This document shows positions 6,050 to 10,596 of a stretch of DNA of 10,596 nucleotides, piece by piece. A program made the position numbers and the translations under genes. Source of the stretch: Chloroflexota bacterium. GTDB lineage: Bacteria; Chloroflexota; Dormibacteria; Dormibacterales; Dormibacteraceae. The stretch lies in the NCBI GenBank assembly GCA_005880755.1, contig VBGV01000143.1, positions 1 to 10,596 of the forward strand. Reading direction: 5' to 3'. Positions within the stretch are counted from its first letter, which is position 1, and each line of letters starts with the position of its first letter. The notes below the pieces were generated by a model, which ran no database searches, had not been told where the DNA came from, and saw only the letters and a list, made by a program, of their open reading frames with translations.

Positions 6050-6981
6050 CCCTCCGGCAAAGGGACTCCGTGTCGACTGGGAAAATCTGCCGGCCGAAGT
6101 GCGAGCGGCTCTCGAAGACCGCCTAGGTTCTCCAGTCGTCGCATCGATCACGCAGCCGACTGGATTCTCGCCTGGACTCGCCGCTCGGCTTCGCCTCGGG
6201 GATGACCGTCGCGTGTTCATCAAGGCGGTCAGCGAAGCGGCGAACCCGGACTCACCGAGCTTGCACCGCCGCGAGGCTCGGATCGTGGCGGCGCTGCCCG
6301 TCTCCGCTCCGGTGCCTCGCTTGCTCTGGACCTACGACGAGGGCGGCTGGGTCGCGCTGTGTTTCGGACGTGGAGGGGCGCCATCCATACGAGCCGTGGA
6401 CGGAGCCGGACCTGGCGCTCGTGGTTGACGCGCTGCGAGACATGGGCACCGTCCTCACGCCATCACCTTTCGAGGTGGACGAAACGGCGGCGGAAGCATT
6501 CGCGGACCACATCAACGGATGGCAGGTCGCGCATCAGAGAGGAGAGGCGCGGCTCGACGAATGGTGCGTGGAAAACCTCGGCCGCCTCGCGGAGCTCGAG
6601 GCAGAGGCGCCGGCTTTGGCCGCCGGGCACGGTCTGGTCCACTTCGACCTTCGCGCCGACAACCTGCTCCTCGCCGGCGACCGCGTCTATGTCGTCGACT
6701 GGCCATGGGCGCGCCTCGGGCCCGCGTGGGTCGACTGGGTGGCGATGGCCCCAAGCGTGGCGATGCAGGGAGGACCCGACCCCGAATCGTTCCTCTCCCG
6801 CTTCGAGATCCAGGACGTCAACAAGAACGCGATCGACGCCGTGATCTGCACGATGGCGGGCTACTTCGCCGTGGGCGCGCTGGATTCGCCGCCACCTGGT
6901 CTGCCCACGGTGCGCGCCTTCCAATCGGCGCAAGGACGCGTCGCAGTTCGCTGGTTGCGCGAAAGAACGGGCTGGGATTAA
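6036..6981 (+). pseudogene. Aminoglycoside phosphotransferase (APH)-family kinase, frameshifted
   Basis: Two frames together make one APH-like kinase of about 314 residues. Frame 6036-6365 encodes the N-lobe (GFSPGLAARLRLGDDRRVFIKAV, with the likely ATP-binding Lys) and reaches WVALCF. From 6367 the next frame continues with DVEGRHPYEPW and then the catalytic loop HFDLRADN (HxDxxxxN) and the metal-binding VVDWPWA. The junction TTC-G-GAC at 6363-6369 has either one extra base or two missing; a lost codon of the FEDV type would fit two missing. The break may be a true mutation or a sequencing/assembly error, since both halves keep good motifs. GTG 6036 overlaps the acyltransferase stop by 14 bp, so this was the third coupled gene of the operon. 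The substrate is unknown; small-molecule kinases of this fold are not necessarily antibiotic enzymes. Confidence 0.8.
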
Positions 6982-7090
6982 GGTCATCTGAAATAGCGTT
7001 CGCCAGCTGGCACTGAAAGGGGGATGTGAATTTGGCGTGCGCATCGACGCATGGACGCAATTCGAAGCGATCTCGTTGCGGGGAGGGCGT
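6982..7090 (+). promoter_or_regulatory. Leader of the secreted propeller gene, with Shine-Dalgarno
   Basis: GGGAGG at 7081-7086 lies 4 nt before ATG 7091 and decides that start, because the coding frame is also open upstream. A 10-bp palindrome GCCAGCTGGC is at 7002-7011. No convincing -35/-10 pair is seen and no terminator hairpin follows the kinase stop, so read-through from the operon upstream is possible. Confidence 0.4.
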
Positions 7091-8749
7091 ATGAAACGAC
7101 CATTAGTTGCTTTTGCCGTCGCCACCGGCCTTCTGGTCGCCCTGTCAGGGCCAGCTTTGGCGGCCGGTGTCGTGAATCCGGTCACTAACGCAACAAGTGA
7201 TCCCTACAGCGGCTGCACCGTCGGGCAAGGCACGGGACGGAACTACCTGAATTCAGAGGTTGAACCGTATGGCGCTGTCAACCCGACAGATACGGCGAAC
7301 GTCATTGCTGTCTGGCAGCAGGACCGGTGGAGCAACGGCGGAGCCCACGGCCTTGCTGCGGGCGTAACCAAGAATGGCGGCTCGATTTGGACCGTTGGGT
7401 CTCTGCCGTTCAGTCAGTGTGCCGCAGGGACTCCAACCGAACTGCAGTACGAGCGGGCCTCTGACCCGTGGGTTTCATTCGGCCCAGGCACGCCGGGAGA
7501 CCACAACGCAGGCGCAACCGCATACGCGGTCTCCCTTTCTTTCAACCAGAGCCCGGGTAAGAACGGCAACACAGTCGGCGCCGCGGTTTCCTATGACGGC
7601 GGGACGACGTGGGTCAACGCTCAGAGCTTGCACTCCGACTCGCAAACGGGCGTGCCGGTCCCGGTGCTGGACAGCAACTTCCAGTTCTTCCACGACAAGG
7701 AGTCGGTCACGGCCGACCCCGATCCCAAGCACGCCGGCACGGCCTACGTCGTCTGGGATGTGCTCATCGGCCCCAACATGAGCGTGGAGGCTGACCTCCA
7801 CGCGGCTGCTTTTCACGACAAAACGCTTTTTTCAAAGACGACCGACTTCGGAGTCACATGGTCACCGGTCAGGGTGATCAACGACAACGTCAACAAGTCG
7901 ACCAACCAGAACAACCAGACGATCGGCAATGTCATCGTTGTGGATCCAACAACCGGAACTCTCTACGACTTCTTCAACCAGATCTACAACACAGGAAGCA
8001 ACGCGGGGGGAAATCCAAGCGGGGCGCACGGCTACAACGTCGCCTTCCAGAAGTCGACGGATGGGGGTGACACCTGGAGCGCGCCTCAGCTGATCGCCAG
8101 CTTGCTCACCGCCGGCGTCTCCGATCCCAACAACGTGAATCCCACGACCAACAAGCCACCGGCTCCGATCCGGACCGGCGACATTCTGCCGGAGCCCGCG
8201 ATCGATCCCGCGACTGGTGACCTCTACGTCGTCTGGCAGGATGCACGCTTCAGCGGCCACGACGAGATCGTCATCTCAGCTTCAAACGACGGAGGCTCGC
8301 ATTGGAGCTCGCCGAAGCGAGTCAACAGCCCAACCGGCAACCAGGCTTTCACAGCGAACGTGGCAGTTTCTGACAGCGGCAGCACGGTTGCCGTCAGCTA
8401 CTACCAGTTCGGCACCACTTCGCTGGGCAGCGAGCCAACCACATACCTCATCAAGAAGTTTCCGGCTTCGGCCGTGACCTCAACCAACCCACACAGCATC
8501 GACACGGGAGCCACTGCTACGCCAGTGGGGGACACTTTCAACATGCTCGATGCACCGTACGCAGGCGGCTACTTCGTTGGCGACTATGAAGCCCTACTCG
8601 CGGTCGGCAGCGGATTCAATCCGGTCTTTGTCCAGGGGACCTGCGGAACCACGCTGTCCTGCAGTGCTTTGACCTCGGTAACTCCACCGGCCGACAGAAC
8701 CCCAACCAAGAAGAATTCGACCGACGTCTTCGAGGGCAGCGGCTTCTAG
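7091..8749 (+). CDS. Secreted Asp-box (BNR) beta-propeller, sialidase-like
   Basis: This 552-residue exported protein has a signal peptide of MKR, a hydrophobic core (LVAFAVATGLLVALSG) and ALA|A near residue 24. Five Asp-box motifs follow the S-x-D-x-G-x-T-W pattern: KNGGSIW (94-100), SYDGGTTW (167-174), TTDFGVTW (250-257), STDGGDTW (322-329) and SNDGGSHW (398-405). Their spacing of about 73-83 residues fits one per blade of a six-bladed sialidase-type propeller. Other landmarks are HDKESVTADP (201-210) and GDYEALLAVG near 498-507. Asp boxes are structural, and the catalytic Arg triad and Tyr of true sialidases cannot be confirmed, so a glycan- or protein-binding role is equally possible. It ends just before a strong hairpin and appears monocistronic. 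Its Asn/Thr/Ser-rich composition is normal for exported proteins. Confidence 0.85.
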   Translation: MKRPLVAFAVATGLLVALSGPALAAGVVNPVTNATSDPYSGCTVGQGTGRNYLNSEVEPYGAVNPTDTANVIAVWQQDRWSNGGAHGLAAGVTKNGGSIWTVGSLPFSQCAAGTPTELQYERASDPWVSFGPGTPGDHNAGATAYAVSLSFNQSPGKNGNTVGAAVSYDGGTTWVNAQSLHSDSQTGVPVPVLDSNFQFFHDKESVTADPDPKHAGTAYVVWDVLIGPNMSVEADLHAAAFHDKTLFSKTTDFGVTWSPVRVINDNVNKSTNQNNQTIGNVIVVDPTTGTLYDFFNQIYNTGSNAGGNPSGAHGYNVAFQKSTDGGDTWSAPQLIASLLTAGVSDPNNVNPTTNKPPAPIRTGDILPEPAIDPATGDLYVVWQDARFSGHDEIVISASNDGGSHWSSPKRVNSPTGNQAFTANVAVSDSGSTVAVSYYQFGTTSLGSEPTTYLIKKFPASAVTSTNPHSIDTGATATPVGDTFNMLDAPYAGGYFVGDYEALLAVGSGFNPVFVQGTCGTTLSCSALTSVTPPADRTPTKKNSTDVFEGSGF

Positions 8750-8759
8750 CAAAGTGTCA

Positions 8760-8788
8760 GAAGGGGCGGGCTCCAAGCCCGCCCCTTC
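8760..8788. terminator. Bidirectional 13-bp hairpin terminator between convergent genes
   Basis: GAAGGGGCGGGCT (8760-8772), loop CCA, and the exact reverse complement (8776-8788). It lies between the stop of the secreted propeller gene and the stop of the convergent DUF4332 gene at 8791, so it can serve both. The T-run on the plus side is short (TTCCTCT). Confidence 0.85.
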
Positions 8789-8790
8789 CT

Positions 8791-9213
8791 CTATTCGATG
8801 ATCGGAACCGGTTTCGCCGGCTCCGGTTCTTCCACGATGTCGAGCGCCGTCGCCTGGCTGATCCAGTATTGGACGTCGGTCAGGCTCGGAGCGCCGGCGA
8901 GGCCGATGGCTTCGATCAGCTTCCGGTGAAGATCGCCGGCGTCTTGCGCGCGCAGATCCTGCATCGAGTTGATGCCCAGCCTCCGCACGAGGGGAACCCA
9001 TCGCTCCATGCCCGACACCTCGAGCAGCGTGCACTGGTGCGCGAACTCGATCAGCCGATCCGTGCTGATGCCGGTCTTCTTGAAGAGGCGCCGGCGATCG
9101 ATGTCGAGCGAAGCGCGATGCAGGAATTGGTTGGTGTGATGGATCCCGACGGTGCGCAGGCGGCGCACGTCGTCGTCTGAGATTCCACTCAGGTACTCGA
9201 GCGTGCGATACAC
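8791..9213 (-). CDS. DUF4332 helix-hairpin-helix protein
   Basis: This is a 140-residue all-helical protein resembling DUF4332 (PF14229 type), a helix-hairpin-helix-like fold. It contains LSGISDDDVRRLRTVGI (about 8-24), KTGISTDRLIEFAHQC (about 46-61), a MERWVPLVRRLGINSMQDL segment (about 69-87) and an acidic, Pro-rich end. The short repeated 'x-GI-x-x-x-x-L' helices match the family, in which they resemble nucleic-acid-binding HhH units. The molecular function is unknown. The start is GTG 9213; a -10-like TATCCT ends exactly 7 nt upstream and no good Shine-Dalgarno is present, so it may be leaderless. It is divergent from guaB3 and shares its control region. Confidence 0.8.
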   Translation of the reverse strand: MYRTLEYLSGISDDDVRRLRTVGIHHTNQFLHRASLDIDRRRLFKKTGISTDRLIEFAHQCTLLEVSGMERWVPLVRRLGINSMQDLRAQDAGDLHRKLIEAIGLAGAPSLTDVQYWISQATALDIVEEPEPAKPVPIIE

Positions 9214-9278
9214 CGACCTAAGGATAGAGGTCGTCTATAATTCAGCGAACCCGCCCCATTCAATGGAGTAAACACACC
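9214..9278. promoter_or_regulatory. Divergent DUF4332 / guaB3 promoter with inverted repeat and mini-ORF
   Basis: TATAAT at 9236-9241 is the best -10 in the window and points toward guaB3; no good -35 is visible. A perfect inverted repeat, CGACCT (9214-9219) and AGGTCG (9228-9233) with an 8-bp spacer, lies just upstream of it. On the other strand TATCCT (9226-9221), the -10 candidate of the DUF4332 gene, falls in the repeat's spacer. The repeat could thus be an operator for both genes. In the leader, ATG-GAG-TAA at 9263-9271 is a two-codon ORF; its GGAG (9265-9268) can also act as the ribosome site for a start at 9279. Confidence 0.5.
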
Positions 9279-10493
9279 CTGAACCAGAGCCGGATCCAGA
9301 CCCGAGAAGCAATTCCCGGGGAGCAGTCTGGCCTCGAGATCGGGATCGGGCGGCGCGCGCGCCGGGCATATGGCTTCGATGAGGTCGCGCTTGTGCCCGG
9401 TGGCGTGACGCTCAACCCCGACGAGGTCGACATCACGTTTTCGATGGGCGATCGCTTCGCACTCCCTCTTCCCTTCTGGGGTTCGGCGATGGACGGCGTC
9501 GTCGATGTCGAATTCGCGATCGCGATGGGCAAGCTCGGCGGAGTCGCGGTGCTGAACCTCGACGGAGTGCACACCCGCTACGAGGATTCCGCGCCGATCA
9601 TCAAGAAGATCGCGGACGCGGATAAGGCAACGGTCAACGCAGTGCTCAGGGAGGCTTACCGAGAGCCGGTCAAGCCCGGGCTGATCAGCGAGCGGATCAA
9701 AGCGATCAAGGCCGCGGGTGTTCCATGCGCCGTTTCCACGGTCCCTGCCCGCGCCGAGGAACGTGCCGAGGTCGTCCAGAAGGCGGGCGCCGACATCTAC
9801 GTCGTGCAGGGCACCGTGCTGACGGCCAGGCACTCGTCCCGCTCCTATCACCAGCTCGCGTTCGAGGACCTCGTGCGTGCGTGCGACATTCCGGTCGTGG
9901 TCGGCAACTGCGTCCAGTACGACACCGCCCTGGAGCTCATGGAAACCGGCATCGCCGGCATCCTCGTCGGCGTCGGTCCCGGCGCGGCGTGCACCACGCG
10001 CGGCGTGCTCGGGGTCGGTGTGCCGCAGGTCACAGCCACGGCCGACGTGGCCGCGGCCCGCGACGAGCACATGCGCCGCGGCGGGATGCGCGTCGCGGTC
10101 ATCACCGACGGCGGGATGCGGATCGGCGCCGACGTCTGCAAGGCGTTCGCCGCGGGCGCTGACGCGGTCATGATCGGCACGCCCCTGGCAGGGTCGGAGG
10201 AGTCAGCCTCGAAAGGTTTCAACTGGGGCATGGCGACGCCTGACCCCAACCTGCCGCGCGGGACGCGGATCCAGGTCGGAACCAAGGCGACGCTGCGCGA
10301 GATCCTGCTCGGTCCTGCCCGCGTCGACGACGGGTCGCAGAACTTCGCGGGCGCGCTGCGCTCGGCGCTCGGGGTTTGTGGTGCGCACGACATCGCGGAG
10401 TTCCAGCACGTCGAGATGGTGATCGCGCCCTCGATCGTCTCCGAGGGCAAGATGTTCCAGCAGGCCCAGCACGTGGGCATGGGCAAGAGCTGA
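9279..10493 (+). CDS. guaB3: GuaB3-type IMP dehydrogenase family protein (no CBS domains)
   Basis: From CTG 9279 this is a 404-residue (beta/alpha)8 IMPDH/GMPR-family protein without the CBS pair, as in GuaB3. Landmarks (numbered from CTG) are LEIGIGRRARRAYGF at about 19-33, GSAMDGVV, GPGAACTTRG with the catalytic Cys at 238, ITDGGMRIGADV near 275-286, MIGTPLAGSEES near 298-309 and a C-terminal VEMVIAPS segment. It oxidises IMP to XMP with NAD+ or does a related guanine-nucleotide step; GuaB3 members are less well characterised than GuaB. The first canonical start, GTG 9393, would delete the conserved LEIGIGRRARRAY strand. The open frame upstream has no ATG, GTG or TTG, so CTG 9279 with GGAG 10 nt upstream is proposed. 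It precedes guaA, which uses XMP. Confidence 0.88.
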   Translation: MNQSRIQTREAIPGEQSGLEIGIGRRARRAYGFDEVALVPGGVTLNPDEVDITFSMGDRFALPLPFWGSAMDGVVDVEFAIAMGKLGGVAVLNLDGVHTRYEDSAPIIKKIADADKATVNAVLREAYREPVKPGLISERIKAIKAAGVPCAVSTVPARAEERAEVVQKAGADIYVVQGTVLTARHSSRSYHQLAFEDLVRACDIPVVVGNCVQYDTALELMETGIAGILVGVGPGAACTTRGVLGVGVPQVTATADVAAARDEHMRRGGMRVAVITDGGMRIGADVCKAFAAGADAVMIGTPLAGSEESASKGFNWGMATPDPNLPRGTRIQVGTKATLREILLGPARVDDGSQNFAGALRSALGVCGAHDIAEFQHVEMVIAPSIVSEGKMFQQAQHVGMGKS

Positions 10494-10596
10494 ACCAGAC
10501 CGCCGCGGCAAGGCGGGAAGAGGTCGAGAAAAGCGCGCGGCAGCAAACCGTTTTCGTGCTTGACTTCGGCTCCCAGTTCAGCCAGCTCATCGCCCG
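10490..10596 (+). CDS. guaA: GMP synthase (glutamine-hydrolysing), 5' part
   Basis: The frame encodes VFVLDFGSQFSQLIAR at the window end, the N-terminal signature of the GuaA glutamine amidotransferase domain (I-L-DFGSQ-x-x-QLIAR), which supplies ammonia to convert XMP to GMP. The gene runs off the window. The frame has no ATG or TTG in the window after the guaB3 stop; the only GTG (10556) would start inside the first beta strand. CTG 10490 overlaps the guaB3 stop as CTGA and would give an extra leader of about 20 residues, NQTAAARREEVEKSARQQ. The start is therefore tentative, the identity firm. Confidence 0.85.
   Translation, partial: MNQTAAARREEVEKSARQQTVFVLDFGSQFSQLIA

Noticed and set aside
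7002..7011. Palindrome GCCAGCTGGC as an operator
   Set aside because: Ten-base palindromes are common in high-GC DNA; no second copy or overlapping promoter was seen.
7037..7090. Upstream start for the propeller protein
   Set aside because: It would put 18 residues before a clear signal peptide. ATG 7091 has a GGGAGG ribosome site and begins the signal peptide properly.
9189..10070. A 293-codon minus-strand open frame
   Set aside because: It is antisense to guaB3 and the DUF4332 control region and has no domain; guaB3 is certain.

Overview
The window is high-GC, densely packed bacterial chromosome with mostly housekeeping-type genes. No transposase, phage gene, tRNA, rRNA or CRISPR array is visible. 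The gene set is two DUF881 membrane proteins, a GuaB3-type IMP dehydrogenase next to guaA, a degenerate galE2-like SDR followed by a PlsC-type acyltransferase, and a DUF4332 protein. That set points to a terrestrial lineage near Actinobacteriota, Dormibacterota or Chloroflexota. The phylum cannot be fixed from the sequence alone.

Region 1 (1-1170) is a divergent pair. The minus gene is a small basic protein with a helical core and an Arg/Ala/Thr/Ser histone-H1-like tail. The plus gene is a PhaR-type (PHA/PHB accumulation regulator) DNA-binding protein. By eye the two share a module of about 53 residues that resembles the coiled-coil end of PhaF/PhaI phasins. This is the most interesting locus in the window: a possible polyester-granule, nucleoid and regulator system whose partners share an interaction domain.

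Region 2 (1133-2528, minus) holds two overlapping DUF881 genes, which overlap the regulator tail to tail by 38 bp. Region 3 (2588-3971) is an NAD-type glutamate dehydrogenase, followed by a 12-bp perfect hairpin and a second short hairpin.

Region 4 (3972-6981, plus) is a tightly coupled operon. It contains an SDR that lacks the YxxxK catalytic pair, a PlsC-type acyltransferase, and an aminoglycoside-phosphotransferase-like kinase broken by one frameshift near 6366. The operon may act on a membrane lipid or glycolipid, but that is inference.

Region 5 (7091-8749, plus) is a secreted beta-propeller protein with five Asp-box (BNR) motifs. It ends in a strong bidirectional hairpin. Region 6 (8791-9213, minus) is a DUF4332 helix-hairpin-helix protein. 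It is divergent from region 7 (9279-10596, plus), the guanine-nucleotide operon guaB3-guaA. Neither gua gene has an ATG, GTG or TTG at the expected place. Both have a CTG followed by the same seven bases at the expected start, and the second CTG overlaps the guaB3 stop codon.
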